In this document: piece by piece, positions 53,483-64,000 of the stretch | How the letters are laid out: the number at the start of each line of letters is the position of its first letter | How positions within the stretch are numbered: the stretch's first letter is position 1 | Assembly: GCF_003544895.1 (NCBI RefSeq) | Contig: NZ_CP032125.1 | Span: 2,246,001-2,310,000 of the forward strand | Direction: 5' to 3' | Length of the DNA stretch: 64,000 nt | From: Profundibacter amoris | GTDB taxonomy: Bacteria; Pseudomonadota; Alphaproteobacteria; Rhodobacterales; Rhodobacteraceae | Notes under the pieces: generated by a model | Databases searched by the model: none | Seen by the model: only the letters and a program-made list of their open reading frames with translations | What the model was told of the DNA's origin: nothing | Position numbers and translations under genes: made by a program

Positions 53483-55159
53483 CTAGAACAGCCCCTCGAC
53501 TTCGCCATCGTCATTCAAGCCGATGCCTTCGGCGGCCGGGCGGCTGGGCAGGCCGGGCATGGTCATGATGTCACCGCAAACCACAACGATAAATCCGGCA
53601 CCCGCTGACAGGCGCACTTCGCGGATCGGGATGGTGTGGCCGGTCGGGGCACCGCGCAGGTTCGGGTCGGTGGAAAACGAATACTGCGTTTTGGCCATGC
53701 AGATCGGCAGATGGCCATATCCCGCCTCTTCCCATGCGCGCAGCTGGTCGCGGACCTTTTTGTCGGCGATCACTTCGGACGCGCGATAGATCGAATGGGC
53801 GATGCGCTCGATCTTTTCGAACAAAGGCAGGTCGTCAACATAAAGCGGTGCGAACTGCGAAATGCCGCTGTCGGCAATTTCCACCACCCGTTCGGCCAGA
53901 TGTTCGGCCCCCTCGCCGCCCAGTTCCCAGTGGCGCGACAGGATTGCTTCGGACCCTTGCGAGGCCACATATTCCTGCACCGCCTGGATTTCCGCATCGG
54001 TATCGGTGACGAAATGGTTGATCGCCACCACCACCGGCACACCGAAGGATTTCATATTGCCGATGTGACGGCCAAGGTTCGGGCAACCGTCGATCACCGC
54101 CTGCACATTCTCCGGCCCCAGATCCTTGCGGGCCACACCGCCGTTCATTTTCATCGCCCGCACCGTGGCCACGATCACCACCACATCCGGCGACAGGTTC
54201 GCCTTTCGACACTTGATGTTCATGAATTTCTCGGCCCCCAGATCGGCGCCGAAACCGGCCTCGGTCACCACATAATCGGCCAGCCGCAGGGCGGTGTTGG
54301 TGGCGATCACGCTGTTGCAACCATGCGCGATATTGGCGAAGGGTCCGCCATGCACAAAGGCCGGATTGTTTTCCAGCGTTTGCACCAGGTTGGGCTGCAT
54401 CGCGTCCTTCAGCAGCACCGTCATGGCGCCATCGGCCTTGATGTCGCGACAGTAAATCGGCTCGCGCTTGCGGGTGTAGGCGACGATGATATTGCCCAGA
54501 CGTTCCTGCAAATCCTCAAGGTTGTTCGACAGGCACAGGATGGCCATCACTTCGGACGCCACCGTGATGTCAAAACCAGTCTGGCGCGGAAAGCCGTTGG
54601 CCACGCCGCCAAGCGAGGTCACCGTGTCGCGCAGGGCGCGGTCGTTCATGTCCAGCACCCGCTTCCAGGTCACGCGGCGCTCGTCTATGCCCAGTTCGTT
54701 ACCCCAGTAGATGTGGTTGTCGATCATCGCGCTGAGCAGGTTGTGCGCCGAGGTAATGGCGTGGAAATCGCCGGTGAAATGCAGGTTCATTTCCTCCATC
54801 GGCACCACTTGGGCATAGCCCCCGCCAGCGGCCCCACCCTTCATGCCAAAACACGGACCCAAGGACGCCTCGCGAATACAGATCGCCGCCTTTTTGCCGA
54901 TCCGGTTCATCCCGTCGGCCAGACCCACCGTGGTGGTGGTCTTGCCCTCGCCCGCCGGAGTCGGGTTGATCGCGGTGACAAGGATCAGCTTGCCTTTGCG
55001 ATTGTTCTTGATGCTTTCGATGAATTCCTGACTGACTTTGGCTTTGTCGTGACCGTAGGGCAGCAGATGCTCGGTCGGAATGCCCAGCTTCTCGCCGATT
55101 TCCTGAATCGGCTTCTTCTTCGCTTCACGGGCGATCTCAATGTCGGTTTTAAAGCTCAT
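53483..55159 (-). CDS. fhs: Formate-tetrahydrofolate ligase
   Basis: 558 residues. [20 protein letters not shown] holds the phosphate-binding loop, and the body matches the family along its whole length. It makes 10-formyl-THF from formate, ATP and THF. The ATG at 55157-55159 follows AAAGGAA; a longer frame begins at 55180. With folD downstream it forms a C1 interconversion module, used in marine roseobacters for formate and methyl-group oxidation. Confidence 0.95.
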   Translation of the reverse strand: MSFKTDIEIAREAKKKPIQEIGEKLGIPTEHLLPYGHDKAKVSQEFIESIKNNRKGKLILVTAINPTPAGEGKTTTTVGLADGMNRIGKKAAICIREASLGPCFGMKGGAAGGGYAQVVPMEEMNLHFTGDFHAITSAHNLLSAMIDNHIYWGNELGIDERRVTWKRVLDMNDRALRDTVTSLGGVANGFPRQTGFDITVASEVMAILCLSNNLEDLQERLGNIIVAYTRKREPIYCRDIKADGAMTVLLKDAMQPNLVQTLENNPAFVHGGPFANIAHGCNSVIATNTALRLADYVVTEAGFGADLGAEKFMNIKCRKANLSPDVVVIVATVRAMKMNGGVARKDLGPENVQAVIDGCPNLGRHIGNMKSFGVPVVVAINHFVTDTDAEIQAVQEYVASQGSEAILSRHWELGGEGAEHLAERVVEIADSGISQFAPLYVDDLPLFEKIERIAHSIYRASEVIADKKVRDQLRAWEEAGYGHLPICMAKTQYSFSTDPNLRGAPTGHTIPIREVRLSAGAGFIVVVCGDIMTMPGLPSRPAAEGIGLNDDGEVEGLF

Positions 55160-55235
55160 CTTGTGGGATTCCTTTGGCAAATCACGTCAGGTTATTTCCC
55201 TGACCTTACAAGAGTCGCAATCAGCTAACAGGGTA

Positions 55236-55260
55236 AATCCGACATTTTCACCGTCGGATT
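55236..55260 (-). terminator. Hairpin between MOSC and fhs genes
   Basis: AATCCGAC-N9-GTCGGATT, perfect 8-bp arms, 18 bases past the MOSC stop on the minus strand. There is no clear T-run, so it may equally be a regulatory dyad in the fhs promoter. Confidence 0.35.
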
Positions 55261-55277
55261 CGTCGTTTTAAATCATG

Positions 55278-55877
55278 TTATTGTTGGCGTGCGCGGGACA
55301 GATGTGGCCAGACAGGCTGGTCCGGAATATGTAGAATAATCTTGTCCCCGACGCGCAATAATCCTGCGCGCTCGACCCAGGCTGTGACGCCGCGCAATCC
55401 TTTGGCCGCCTGTTTGAACGCCCGACCCATACCAGGTGATTCCGCGTCGATCACGGGGGCGGGCAGGTTGCAGGGGCGGTTTTCCATGTCCACCGTTAGC
55501 GTTGCCCCGTCCCCAACCTGCAGACGCGATGAAGGCGGGATCTGGGTGAAATCGGGGATACCCTCGACCACCATCGACAGCCCGAGCCATGCGGGATCAA
55601 CCGCCTCGATACCCATCTTGGCCGCGATCCGGGCCAGTTCTTCGGCAGACATAATGCTAAGCTGGCGTGTATTGCGAATTTCGGTGCCGCGCGGGTATTG
55701 ACCAACCACACGGGCACAAGAAGGACGCGTCAGACCCGCATGGCTTTCGCCTGCACATCCGGCAAGGGTCAGTTCCATTACCGGCACGGGAACACTGCGC
55801 AGAGTATCCTTGCGGTTGGCATTCAGCCCCAGCCAGACAATCCGGCCTTTGAAATTCGTTGACTTCAGTGCAGGCAT
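55278..55877 (-). CDS. MOSC-domain protein
   Basis: 199 residues. IVWLGLNANRK, GESHAGLTRPSCARV, RNTRQLSIMSAEEL and the conserved ENRPCNLPAPVI cysteine region mark a MOSC domain, the beta-barrel found in molybdenum-cofactor sulfurases and YiiM-like proteins. It probably handles Moco-bound sulfur or N-hydroxylated substrates. GGGGGAT precedes the ATG at 55875-55877; an upstream-open frame overlaps the ftsH terminator and end. Confidence 0.85.
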   Translation of the reverse strand: MPALKSTNFKGRIVWLGLNANRKDTLRSVPVPVMELTLAGCAGESHAGLTRPSCARVVGQYPRGTEIRNTRQLSIMSAEELARIAAKMGIEAVDPAWLGLSMVVEGIPDFTQIPPSSRLQVGDGATLTVDMENRPCNLPAPVIDAESPGMGRAFKQAAKGLRGVTAWVERAGLLRVGDKIILHIPDQPVWPHLSRARQQ

Positions 55878-55896
55878 GATCCCCCCGTCACAAACA

Positions 55897-55926
55897 AAAA
55901 AGCGCCGGTAGATGTCTACCGGCACT
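55897..55926 (-). terminator. Terminator after ftsH
   Basis: On the minus strand GCCGGTA-N6-TACCGGC is followed by GCTTTTTTG, 22 bases past the ftsH stop. It is a strong intrinsic terminator; the opposite strand also has ACTTTTG, so it may work both ways. Confidence 0.75.
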
Positions 55927-55947
55927 TTTGTCAATTCTCCCGCGTCA

Positions 55948-57864
55948 CTAGGTCGAAGGCTCCGGCTCCATACCGTCGTCCTTGGACTTGGGCTTGGGTT
56001 TCGGCTTGGTCTTGGGCACAGCCACAACACTGGATACACTGCCCTTGTCCTCGTCATCATCGTCCGATTGAGGCGGCTCGCCCTTCATCACCCGCTGGAT
56101 TTCCTCGCCGGTCAGGGTTTCGTATTCCAACAGACCCTGCGCAAGAAGCTCGAATTCCTTCTTGTGCTTTTTCAGGATATTTGTGGCGGTTGCGTAACCT
56201 TCGTCGATCACCCGCTTCACTTCGGTCTCGATCAACTCCTGCGTGGCAGCCGAAATCGACAGGCCACCGGCACCGTTGCCCTGATAACCCTCGTGCGCGG
56301 CCTGATAATCAATATTGCCCACCTTGTCGGACATGCCCCAGCGCATGATCATGGCGCGGGCCAGAGCCGAGGCCTGCTGGATGTCACCCGACGGGCCGTT
56401 TGATACATGATCAGGGCCCCATTTCATGATCTCGGCGGCCTTGCCGGCCATTGCCATGGCGATCTTCTGTTCCACCTGATCCTTGAAGTAGTTCAGCTGA
56501 TCGAACTCGGGCAGGCTCATCACCATGCCCAATGCACCACCACGCGGAATGATCGTAGCCTTATAGACCGGATCACATTTGGGCAGCTTGATCCCGACAA
56601 TGGCGTGACCGGCTTCGTGGTAGGCAGTCATTTCCTTTTGCTCGTCGGTCAGAACCATTGAACGGCGCTCGGCCCCCATCATCACCTTGTCTTTGGCTTT
56701 TTCAAAATCTTCCATCGTGACGAAACGACGGTCCAGACGGGCCGCCATCAGCGCTGCCTCGTTCACCAGATTGGCAAGGTCGGCACCGGAAAAACCGGGG
56801 CTGCCGCGAGCAATGATACGCAGGTCCACATCCGGCCCCAAAGGCACCTTGGCGGCATGCACATTCAAAATCTTCTCGCGGCCCTTGATATCGGGGTTGG
56901 GCACCTGAACCTGACGGTCAAAACGGCCGGGGCGCAGCAATGCCGGGTCCAGAACATCGGCGCGGTTGGTTGCGGCCAGAATGATCACGCCCTCGTTTGC
57001 CTCAAAGCCGTCCATTTCCACCAGCAACTGGTTCAATGTCTGTTCGCGTTCGTCATTGCCACCGCCCATGCCGACGCCACGGGCACGGCCCACGGCATCG
57101 ATTTCGTCGATGAACACGATGCAAGGCGCATTTTTCTTGGCTTGCTCGAACATGTCGCGCACGCGGCTGGCGCCAACGCCGACAAACATTTCCACAAAAT
57201 CCGAACCGGAAATTGTAAAGAACGGCACGCCTGCCTCGCCGGCGACAGAACGCGCCAGCAGGGTTTTACCCGTGCCCGGAGGCCCGATCAGCAGCGCACC
57301 TTTGGGGATTTTGCCGCCCAGACGGGAAAATTTCTGCGGGTTGCGCAGGAATTCGACGATCTCTTCCAGTTCTTCCTTGGCCTCGTCAATGCCGGCCACA
57401 TCGTCAAAGGTCACGCGACCCTCGCGTTCGGTCAGCATCTTGGCCTTGGATTTACCAAAGCCCATGGCCCCGCCTTTGCCGCCACCTTGCATCCGGTTCA
57501 TCATAAAGAACCAGAAACCGATCAGCAGCAGCACCGGCAACAACAGCGATATCAGCGATACAAAGGCGGATTGTTCCTGCGGGGCGGCGTTTACCTTGAC
57601 GCCTTTGTCGATCAGCATCTTGGTGACTTCGGCGTCCGATGGCTTGATCGTGGCATATTCCTGCCCGTCCTTGCCTTTGATCAGAACCTTTTCCCCGTCC
57701 AGCGTGACCGAGGCAACAGTGCCGTCATTCACGGCCTGCACAAATTCCGAATAGGTCATTTGGCGGGAATTCAGGGCGCTTTCGCCATTGCTGAACAGAT
57801 TGAACAAAGCGAGGATCAGCATAAACAGCACGACCCAGAAAGCCAGATTTCTAGCGTTGCCCAC
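55948..57864 (-). CDS. ftsH: ATP-dependent membrane zinc protease FtsH
   Basis: 638 residues. There are two N-terminal membrane helices around a periplasmic domain, Walker A GPPGTGKT near 193-200, Walker [11 protein letters not shown], and the second region of homology with [19 protein letters not shown]. The protease site is HEAGH at 416-420. It degrades membrane and short-lived proteins. I choose the GTG at 57864 because AAGGAG lies seven bases upstream of it; the ATG at 57870 would be almost on top of that site. It follows tilS by about 80 bp. Confidence 0.95.
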   Translation of the reverse strand: MGNARNLAFWVVLFMLILALFNLFSNGESALNSRQMTYSEFVQAVNDGTVASVTLDGEKVLIKGKDGQEYATIKPSDAEVTKMLIDKGVKVNAAPQEQSAFVSLISLLLPVLLLIGFWFFMMNRMQGGGKGGAMGFGKSKAKMLTEREGRVTFDDVAGIDEAKEELEEIVEFLRNPQKFSRLGGKIPKGALLIGPPGTGKTLLARSVAGEAGVPFFTISGSDFVEMFVGVGASRVRDMFEQAKKNAPCIVFIDEIDAVGRARGVGMGGGNDEREQTLNQLLVEMDGFEANEGVIILAATNRADVLDPALLRPGRFDRQVQVPNPDIKGREKILNVHAAKVPLGPDVDLRIIARGSPGFSGADLANLVNEAALMAARLDRRFVTMEDFEKAKDKVMMGAERRSMVLTDEQKEMTAYHEAGHAIVGIKLPKCDPVYKATIIPRGGALGMVMSLPEFDQLNYFKDQVEQKIAMAMAGKAAEIMKWGPDHVSNGPSGDIQQASALARAMIMRWGMSDKVGNIDYQAAHEGYQGNGAGGLSISAATQELIETEVKRVIDEGYATATNILKKHKKEFELLAQGLLEYETLTGEEIQRVMKGEPPQSDDDDEDKGSVSSVVAVPKTKPKPKPKSKDDGMEPEPST

Positions 57865-57946
57865 AGGCATTCTCCTTAAACCGGTTTTGACACAAAGGAT
57901 TCTTTCCCAAGGCCACTTGTCTAAAATAGGGATTAGGCAGGTTTGT

Positions 57947-59206
57947 TCAATGCGATATAATGGATGAAATGAAATGATCCAGCCCAAATAGCGGTTTTGT
58001 GAGCCATCCATTGCCCAAACCGGCCAAAGGTGCGGCAATAAGACTGTCCTTTCTCCACACTGCGGGGCTTGCAAGCAAAGATGTTCGCGGCATACCCGTG
58101 GCCCGCCAATCGGGACATTGGGCCAATCCCTTGGCCCCAAAAGCCCGTAATTCCAGTCCCTTTTCATGTGGTCCTATAAGCTGCCAGCGATTGTCCCAGA
58201 TTTCATCGGTTGGGCAGGCGGTCTGCTTGACGGCCTGATATTCGCGGGTGATGCGGATTTCATTTTTGTTCGCGGTGATCAGGCAACCGTGCAGGGTGGA
58301 TACCTTGCCTATGTCCGCGGAATACTCGGCGTCAATCAGGGCCATGCGACGGGGCCGGTATTCGGCAGACGATACCCAGCACAGGGCGTGGGAAAACAGG
58401 CGGGCGCCGATTTCAACCGGAAGCCGCCGGTATTGCATATGATCCAGAACAACGTCGCCGTTTTCAACCGTGGCGATGCGTTCCGCTGCCTCTCTGGTCT
58501 GCTGCTCCAGCGCGATACGGGCAAACTGCAAATCCTGCGCGGTTCCGGCCAGCCGGTCCGCGTCCAGCCCCAGATCGGCCAGCACCTGCATCGCCTTGCG
58601 GATTTTCACGCGATCAAACCGTTCATCCTCGTTTGTGGGATCATCAATCCAGCCGACACCATGCCGCTGCAAATAATCCCGCAGATCCTGCCGCCTTTGT
58701 AACAACACCGGCCTTACCCATGTCACCCCGTCCGACACCCGCCGCGTCGCCATACCGGACAACCCGTCCACACCCGACCCGCGCGCCAGACGCATCAAAA
58801 AGGTTTCTGCCTGATCCTCGACCGTATGCCCCAGCGCGATCATTTCAATCCCGCGTTCCCGCGCCCAACCGGCCATCAACCGGTACCGCGCACGCCGTGC
58901 CTGATCCTGAAGGTTGCCTTTGCCATCCCAGCCCGTCCAGCGCAGCGTGCTGTGGTCAATGCCCAGACCGGCACATATACGGGCCACCGTTTTTGCCTCG
59001 CCCGCCGCGGCATCGCGCAAGCCGTGGTCAACGGTAACCGCATGCAAGGTCACCCCTGTCCCGCCGGACCACTGGTGCATCAGATGTAAAAGGGCGGTTG
59101 AATCGCTGCCGCCGGACACGGCAACGCCAATCGCCTTGGGCGGTTTTGCGCCAAGGCTGTTGCCGACTGACTGAAGCAATAATTCGTCTTGGGGGTCTAG
59201 TTGCAT
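57947..59206 (-). CDS. tilS: tRNA(Ile) lysidine synthetase
   Basis: 419 residues. The PP-loop SGGSDS is at 31-36, followed by DHGLR and [20 protein letters not shown]. It converts the wobble C of tRNA-Ile(CAU) to lysidine so AUA is read correctly. The ATG overlaps the ybgF stop by ten bases. This position between Tol-Pal genes and ftsH is conserved in Rhodobacterales. Confidence 0.93.
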   Translation of the reverse strand: MQLDPQDELLLQSVGNSLGAKPPKAIGVAVSGGSDSTALLHLMHQWSGGTGVTLHAVTVDHGLRDAAAGEAKTVARICAGLGIDHSTLRWTGWDGKGNLQDQARRARYRLMAGWARERGIEMIALGHTVEDQAETFLMRLARGSGVDGLSGMATRRVSDGVTWVRPVLLQRRQDLRDYLQRHGVGWIDDPTNEDERFDRVKIRKAMQVLADLGLDADRLAGTAQDLQFARIALEQQTREAAERIATVENGDVVLDHMQYRRLPVEIGARLFSHALCWVSSAEYRPRRMALIDAEYSADIGKVSTLHGCLITANKNEIRITREYQAVKQTACPTDEIWDNRWQLIGPHEKGLELRAFGAKGLAQCPDWRATGMPRTSLLASPAVWRKDSLIAAPLAGLGNGWLTKPLFGLDHFISSIISH

Positions 59207-60021
59207 CCCAGATCGCGCATCGCGGTGTTGGCCTGTTGCACGGCAGGTGCGGCGGGGAATCGCGCCTCGACCTCGGTTAGCGTCACACAGGCTTCGTTTT
59301 TCTGGCCGATCGCCCCCAGCGTGGTGCCCAGTTTATACAGGGACTCGGGGGCTTTGGGACCATCCGGCGCACCGGAAAACGCCTCGAGATAGGCGCGTGC
59401 GGCATTTGTCATCTCGCCCAGATTTTCAAACGCTTGTCCCCGCAGGAAATGCACATCCGCACTTAGTGGACTACCGGGGTAGGTCTGGGTAAAGGTCTCA
59501 AGCTGCGTAGCGGCGCCGCGAAAGTCACCGGATGCGAGCGCCTCCTGCGCCCGCTCATAGTCTGCCCGCTCCCCCACAGCCAATTCGGTGTTATCAACCG
59601 TATCAGGCGTGGTCACAACGGGGGCCGTTCCCACATCAACGCCGCCCAATGTGGTGCCTTCGGGCAGTTTGCTGATGTCGCAATTTGTTTCCAGCTCGCA
59701 CAGGCGAAACTCCAGATCACCGATCCGGTTGGTGCCATCGGCCACAACGCGGTTGATGCGGTTTTCCAACTGCTCGGACTTTGCCGTCAGTTTTTGCAAA
59801 GCCGCCTCGATCGCGTCAATCCGTTCCAGCGGCGTGTTGCCGCCAACGCTGGTGCCTGGCGCGCCAGTTGTGGACAACTCGCGCTTCAGGCGTTGCACTT
59901 CGACATAAAGCACCGACAATTCCTGCCGGATGTCTGCCAAGGTTTGCTGATCGGCCTGCGCGGCGGCAGGTGCCACCGGCAGAACCGACAATCCGATAAT
60001 AAGCGCGAGTATCCGTTTCAT
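59197..60021 (-). CDS. ybgF: Tol-Pal system protein YbgF/CpoB
   Basis: 274 residues. A Sec signal ends near AAA-QAD, a coiled coil follows (about 22-110, LADIRQELSVLYVEVQRLKREL), then a linker and C-terminal TPR repeats (ALASGDFRGAATQLETFTQTYP onward). It is a periplasmic partner of TolA that coordinates outer-membrane constriction with peptidoglycan synthesis. It starts 15 bp after pal. Confidence 0.92.
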   Translation of the reverse strand: MKRILALIIGLSVLPVAPAAAQADQQTLADIRQELSVLYVEVQRLKRELSTTGAPGTSVGGNTPLERIDAIEAALQKLTAKSEQLENRINRVVADGTNRIGDLEFRLCELETNCDISKLPEGTTLGGVDVGTAPVVTTPDTVDNTELAVGERADYERAQEALASGDFRGAATQLETFTQTYPGSPLSADVHFLRGQAFENLGEMTNAARAYLEAFSGAPDGPKAPESLYKLGTTLGAIGQKNEACVTLTEVEARFPAAPAVQQANTAMRDLGCN

Positions 60022-60036
60022 TCAACCGTCCTTGGT

Positions 60037-60549
60037 TTACGCGCCAGCGCCCGCCGAAATCACCGTAACGGCGCGGCGGTTCTGGGCATAGCAGCTTTCT
60101 TCGGAACAAACCGCAATCGGGCGTTCCTTGCCATAGGTTACCGTGCGCAACCGGCTGCCGGCAACCCCTTGCGAGATCAGGAATTCCGACACCGCATTGG
60201 CGCGACGTGCGCCCAGTGCAAGGTTGTAGGCACGTGTGCCCTGTTCGTCCGCGTGGCCTTCGATGATGGCGGCAAATTCGGGATTGTCCATCAGCCATTT
60301 TGCCTGCCCCATCAGGGTGGCGCGGCCTTCGGGTGTCAGGGTGCTGGTGTCAACGGCGAACAGCACGCGGTCCCCGACGGTTTGCTGGAAATAGGCTGCG
60401 GAATGTGGGTCGGACGCTGTTCCTGTTCCCTGCCCCATTCCGGCCCCACCGTTGCCCATACCGTTGCCGCCATTCAGCGCCCCGGGATTGGTACAGGCCG
60501 AAAGGCCCAGTGCTGCAACAATGAAAATTGCCTTGTAAAGATGTGTCAT
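60037..60549 (-). CDS. pal: Peptidoglycan-associated lipoprotein Pal
   Basis: 170 residues. Lipobox LSAC, a Gly/Asn-rich linker (GGNGMGNGGAGMGQG) and the OmpA-like domain (FAVDTSTLTPEGRATL, IEGHADEQGTRAYNLALGARRA). It links the outer membrane to peptidoglycan and binds TolB. It is separated from tolB by 87 bp. Confidence 0.95.
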   Translation of the reverse strand: MTHLYKAIFIVAALGLSACTNPGALNGGNGMGNGGAGMGQGTGTASDPHSAAYFQQTVGDRVLFAVDTSTLTPEGRATLMGQAKWLMDNPEFAAIIEGHADEQGTRAYNLALGARRANAVSEFLISQGVAGSRLRTVTYGKERPIAVCSEESCYAQNRRAVTVISAGAGA

Positions 60550-60636
60550 GGGTTGTCCCCGCTTTCGTTTTTGTTGGCTCGATTGCCTTTGTTTATACCA
60601 CCACGGCGCCGATTTGGAAACGCCGCGTATTTCACT

Positions 60637-61965
60637 TTATTTCAACAGCGGCGACCACGCCGGATCCGACGCCCCGCCCGGTGTTTTCACCCGCTTCAGG
60701 TTGCGCCCGCTGATGTCCACGGAATAGAGCGAGGATGACCCGCCAGCGCCTGCCGTTTCCCGCATGAACATGATCACACGGCCATTGGGCGACCATGTCG
60801 GTCCCTCGTCCAGAAAGGATGCCGTCAGCAGGCGTTCCTCGGAGCCATCCAGCCGCATCACCCCGATATGGAACCGGCCCTTGTTCTGTTTGGTAAAGGC
60901 CACCAGATCACCGCGCGGCGACCAGACCGGCGTGCCGTAACGGCCTTTGCCAAAACTGATCCGACGGGCCTCGCCGCCATTTGCCGACATAACGTATAGC
61001 TGCTGGTTGCCCGACCGGTCGCTCTCAAACACGATCTGTTTGCCATCGGGCGAAAAGCTGGGCGCAGTTTCGATGGATGGCTCCGAGGTCAGGCGCACAG
61101 GATTGCCGCTACTGACACTCATCTTGTAAATATCGGTATTGCCGCCACGCGACAGCGAATAGACCACCGTCTGCCCGTCCGGCGAAAAGCGCGGCGCAAA
61201 GGTCATTGTGCCGGGTTGGTCGGCCAGAACGCGGCGGCCAACGGTGGCCACATCCAGCACATAAATCTTGGGAAAGCCCGTTTCATAGGACGTATACAGG
61301 ACCCGGTCACCCGTCGGTGAAAAACGCGGGGCCAGTACGATTGAACGGCTGTCGGTCAGATATTGCACATTCGCGCCATCGTAATCCATGATCGCCAGCC
61401 GTTTCTGGCGGGCGTTTTTGGGGCCGGTTTCGGATACAAACACCACGCGGCTGTCGAAATACGGGCCTTCGCCGGTGATCCGGCTATAGGCCGCATCGGC
61501 CACCTTATGCGCCATGCGTCGCCAGCTTTTGGTGGTGCCGCCAAATTGCAGACCCTCGCCCAGTGGCGCGCCGGAAAACACATCGAACAGGCGGAATTTC
61601 ACCGTCAACCGCCCACCGGACCCCATTGTGACCGCCCCGACAATCAGGGCCTGCGCGTTGATCGCTTTCCAGTCGGCATATTGCACCGGACTGTTGAAAT
61701 TCGTGATGTTCGAGATGAACGCGTTTTTCGGGATTTCCCGAAACAGCCCTGTTCCGGTCAGATCGGCGGCCACCACGCGGGCAATCTGGCTGGCATATTC
61801 ACCGGCCCCGCCGTTTTCGGCCACAAAATCGGGCACCGCAAAGGGCAGCGGTTCGATCACACCGTCTTTCAGTTCGAGGTTCAATTCCGCCCTGCCGACA
61901 GACGGCAAGGTCATCACGGCGACGATTGCCGCCAGCATAAGGGTCATAACGCGGGATATGATCAT
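60637..61965 (-). CDS. tolB: Tol-Pal system protein TolB
   Basis: 442 residues. A Sec signal ends at GRA-E, followed by an N-terminal domain (about 30-160) and a beta-propeller of repeated FSPDGQ-type blades ([36 protein letters not shown]). It is a periplasmic shuttle between Pal and TolA. The ATG overlaps the tolA stop (ATGA at 61962-61965). Confidence 0.95.
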   Translation of the reverse strand: MIISRVMTLMLAAIVAVMTLPSVGRAELNLELKDGVIEPLPFAVPDFVAENGGAGEYASQIARVVAADLTGTGLFREIPKNAFISNITNFNSPVQYADWKAINAQALIVGAVTMGSGGRLTVKFRLFDVFSGAPLGEGLQFGGTTKSWRRMAHKVADAAYSRITGEGPYFDSRVVFVSETGPKNARQKRLAIMDYDGANVQYLTDSRSIVLAPRFSPTGDRVLYTSYETGFPKIYVLDVATVGRRVLADQPGTMTFAPRFSPDGQTVVYSLSRGGNTDIYKMSVSSGNPVRLTSEPSIETAPSFSPDGKQIVFESDRSGNQQLYVMSANGGEARRISFGKGRYGTPVWSPRGDLVAFTKQNKGRFHIGVMRLDGSEERLLTASFLDEGPTWSPNGRVIMFMRETAGAGGSSSLYSVDISGRNLKRVKTPGGASDPAWSPLLK

Positions 61966-63038
61966 TTGAGCCTCATATTCTCAGGGTTAAACGTGATATT
62001 AACAATTTTCCATTGTTCGTATTTGTCAGTCGGCAGATTATAGCCGTTTGCGCCACAGCGGATGATCGCGCGACGGGCGGTTTCATAGGCCTGTTTGGCC
62101 ACAGCTTCGCTGCCGCCCTCGTATCCGGTCATGCGGATCGAGCCGATATTCGGCTTGCCATCCTTGCCCAGTTCAAAGCGCACAACCACTTTGGCCTGAA
62201 GTGCGGCTGTGGACAGCGCGCCAACGTTCCAACAGCGCCGCACCTCAAGCAAAAACGCATCTTTCTGGCCGCGTGACAGCGGCGGGCCTGTTGGCGCGGA
62301 CGAGGCCGCAGCGGCGGCTTCTTCGGCCTGCAACTGGCGCAGGGTATCTTCGATTGACGGGCTGGCATCGGGAGTCGCGGGGGGTGTCGCAGGCGGACCG
62401 GTCCTTGCGGTTTCAACCGGCGGCGCTGGCCGTCTGGGGCGGGCCGAGGGGCGAACCGAACGGGCCGGCGCCGAGGTTTCCGGCACAATGCGGTCGCTCG
62501 ATGCCTCGGGCGCGGCGGGGGGGTCGGGGTCCGGCGGGGTCTGTGCGTCGGGGGCCGGTGTGTTGTCTGGATGCGCCTGATCCGCAATAGCCACATCCGG
62601 CGGCGGCGGCGCAACCGGATCGGGTGTCACCCGATCAGAGGGGCGCGGCACAGCCTGCGGAGCGGGTGGTGCATTCACTACGGGGGGCTCCTCGACCGGC
62701 GGCTGTGGCGTTTGCGGCGCGGTTTCATCCGGTTCCGCCACAGGTGGGGGCGGTGTGATTTCAGTCACTTCAGGGGCTGTATCTTCCGGCGGTGTTGGCT
62801 CTTCGGGTGGGTCCTCGGGCGGGGTTTCGGCCACGGGTTCTTCGGGCGCCGGTGCTGTATCGGGCGCATCCGGCACGGGTTTTGGCGTGCTGAGGGCTGC
62901 AAATTCATCTGCCGAAATGATCGACACATTCGCCACCGTCAAATTATCATCAGGCACAGAGGAAAACAGCCCGCCAAGCAAGGCCCAGCCGATCAGGACC
63001 CCATGCCCGATACCGGATATGTAATAACCCGTGTCCAT
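61962..63038 (-). CDS. tolA: TolA/TonB-like energy transducer of the Tol-Pal system
   Basis: 358 residues. One N-terminal helix ([19 protein letters not shown]), a spacer of about 180 residues made of Pro, Glu, Ala and Thr instead of the long helix of E. coli TolA, a short helical stretch ([18 protein letters not shown]) and a C-terminal globular domain ([21 protein letters not shown]). It carries force from TolQR to TolB/Pal. It lies three bases after tolR. Confidence 0.87.
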   Translation of the reverse strand: MDTGYYISGIGHGVLIGWALLGGLFSSVPDDNLTVANVSIISADEFAALSTPKPVPDAPDTAPAPEEPVAETPPEDPPEEPTPPEDTAPEVTEITPPPPVAEPDETAPQTPQPPVEEPPVVNAPPAPQAVPRPSDRVTPDPVAPPPPDVAIADQAHPDNTPAPDAQTPPDPDPPAAPEASSDRIVPETSAPARSVRPSARPRRPAPPVETARTGPPATPPATPDASPSIEDTLRQLQAEEAAAAASSAPTGPPLSRGQKDAFLLEVRRCWNVGALSTAALQAKVVVRFELGKDGKPNIGSIRMTGYEGGSEAVAKQAYETARRAIIRCGANGYNLPTDKYEQWKIVNITFNPENMRLK

Positions 63039-63041
63039 CCG

Positions 63042-63515
63042 TCAGCCGCCGTTGCCGTCAAGCGTCGGGCCGCCGCTTTCCGTCACCAGACCGATGTTGG
63101 AAAAGCCACCCGCGTTCAGTGCGCCCATGACCTGCACGACCTGCTCGTAGGCGATTGCGCCATCGGCCCGCAGGAACACCTTGTCGCTGTCGCGCTCTGC
63201 TGCAATGGATCGCAGTTTTGGGATCAGTTCATCCATGCCGATTTCGGTTTCCTGCAACATGATCAACCCGTCTGCCGTCAGGGTGATGGTCAGCGGCTCT
63301 TCCTGTTCCGCAGGCAGGGCCGTGGCTGCCGTTTTGGGCAGTTCCACCGGCACCCCGACCGTCACCAGCGGGGCCGCCACCATGAATATGATCAGCAACA
63401 CCAGCATCACATCCACGAACGGCGTGATGTTGATTTCGCTCATCGCTGCCGCGTGACCACTCCGGCGACGTCTGCGACGCCGCCCGCTGTCGTTTTTCTG
63501 AATGACCGATGCCAT
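63042..63515 (-). CDS. tolR: Tol-Pal system protein TolR
   Basis: 157 residues of the ExbD/TolR family. After a very basic start (GRRRRRRRSGH), the single helix ITPFVDVMLVLLIIFMVAAP carries the proton-path Asp. The periplasmic domain follows. I start at MASVIQKN (ATG 63513-63515), one base after the tolQ stop. Confidence 0.93.
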   Translation of the reverse strand: MASVIQKNDSGRRRRRRRSGHAAAMSEINITPFVDVMLVLLIIFMVAAPLVTVGVPVELPKTAATALPAEQEEPLTITLTADGLIMLQETEIGMDELIPKLRSIAAERDSDKVFLRADGAIAYEQVVQVMGALNAGGFSNIGLVTESGGPTLDGNGG

Positions 63516-63516
63516 A

Positions 63517-64000
63517 TCAGCTATCCAACTGGCGGCTGAGGATAGTGGCGAATTCGTCGGCAAAGGCCTCGTAGCCCGAAATGATCCGGTCACTGTCGGC
63601 TGACAGTTTGTTATAAAACACCACCGCCGGAATAGCGGCCAGCAGGCCCATACCTGTGGCCAGCAGGGCCTCGGCGATACCCGGGGCAACAACGGCCAGA
63701 TTGGTGCTTTGTTGCTGGGCGATCTCGATAAAGGCGTTCATGATGCCCCAGACCGTGCCGAACAACCCGACAAACGGGGCCGTGGATCCGACCGTGGCCA
63801 GAAAGGACATGCCGGAATTCAGCCGCTCGGCCTCTTTGGCAATCGCCACATCCATCGAGCGGTCGATCCGTGCCTGTGCGCCTGCGATCAGCCCGCCATC
63901 CTCGCGGTGGCTGCGGCGCCATTCCATCATCCCGGCCGCGAATATGCGCTCTGCGGGGCCACTCGGGTTGGGGCCTATCTGGTCAAACAATTCGTCCAGC
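63517..64000 (-). CDS. tolQ: Tol-Pal system protein TolQ, 5' part outside window
   Basis: Reads leftward from beyond the right edge; the visible 161 codons cover the C-terminal two thirds. FLATVGSTAPFVGLFGTVWGIMNAF and GIAEALLATGMGLLAAIPAVVFYN are the ExbB/TolQ helices that form the proton channel with TolR. The frame is open to base 64000 with no start. Confidence 0.93.
   Translation of the reverse strand, partial: LDELFDQIGPNPSGPAERIFAAGMMEWRRSHREDGGLIAGAQARIDRSMDVAIAKEAERLNSGMSFLATVGSTAPFVGLFGTVWGIMNAFIEIAQQQSTNLAVVAPGIAEALLATGMGLLAAIPAVVFYNKLSADSDRIISGYEAFADEFATILSRQLDS

Noticed and set aside
53636-55228. 530-codon rightward frame opposite fhs
   Set aside because: fhs is unmistakable on the minus strand; the long antisense frame follows from its codon bias.
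1-64000. CRISPR arrays, IS elements or prophage
   Set aside because: No regularly spaced repeats, transposase, integrase or phage structural genes were seen on either strand.

Overview
This GC-rich window has the gene content and gene order of an alphaproteobacterium of the Rhodobacterales (Roseobacter group). The grounds are the tolQ-tolR-tolA-tolB-pal-ybgF-tilS-ftsH order, the infA-maf-rng-yacG-tRNA-Phe block, a Caulobacter-type tad/cpa pilus locus and an aminoethylphosphonate (AEP) locus of the kind common in marine roseobacters. No genus can be named from sequence alone. There is no phage, IS element or CRISPR array.

Bases 1-14600: a lipoprotein fragment, an SLC13-type permease, then the most unusual region. 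A LuxR/CsgD-like regulator coupled to a small unknown gene faces, across a long AT-rich intergenic region, two large putative secreted proteins. One is Gln-Gly-repeat and glycine rich; the other carries about five copies of an uncharacterised repeat. They are followed by a type I secretion ABC transporter and membrane-fusion protein. Neither protein has RTX nonapeptides. A leftward block follows with a small M50-type membrane protease, a second SLC13 permease and a DMT exporter.

Bases 14600-26400: mostly housekeeping and salvage genes. These are a YmdB-type phosphodiesterase, 5-formyl-THF cyclo-ligase, MgtE, guanine deaminase facing 8-oxoguanine deaminase, a HisN-type phosphatase, an XRE regulator, a quinone oxidoreductase, a fructokinase coupled to dtd, a CAP-domain protein, a YjdM/PhnA-like protein, a TetR regulator and tRNA-Phe.

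Bases 26400-31500: yacG, rng, maf and infA read leftward. A rightward acyltransferase/SGNH gene sits between rng and yacG and looks inserted. A DUF5765-like membrane protein follows.

Bases 31450-38975: AEP utilisation, with a LysR regulator divergent from phnW and phnX, then a binding protein, ATPase and fused permease for AEP import. A perfect 10-bp inverted repeat lies between lysR and phnW. A structured leader precedes the binding-protein gene and an internal terminator follows it.

Bases 39256-52305: tad/cpa pilus genes (cpaC, ompA-like, cpaE, cpaF, tadB, tadC, tadD, TPR, prepilin peptidase). The cpaC secretin frame is broken by one in-frame TAA. Then come a polytopic membrane protein, a MoxR-like AAA ATPase and a coupled crotonase.

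Bases 52499-64000: folD and fhs (one-carbon metabolism), a MOSC protein, ftsH, tilS and the Tol-Pal operon, which leaves the window inside tolQ.
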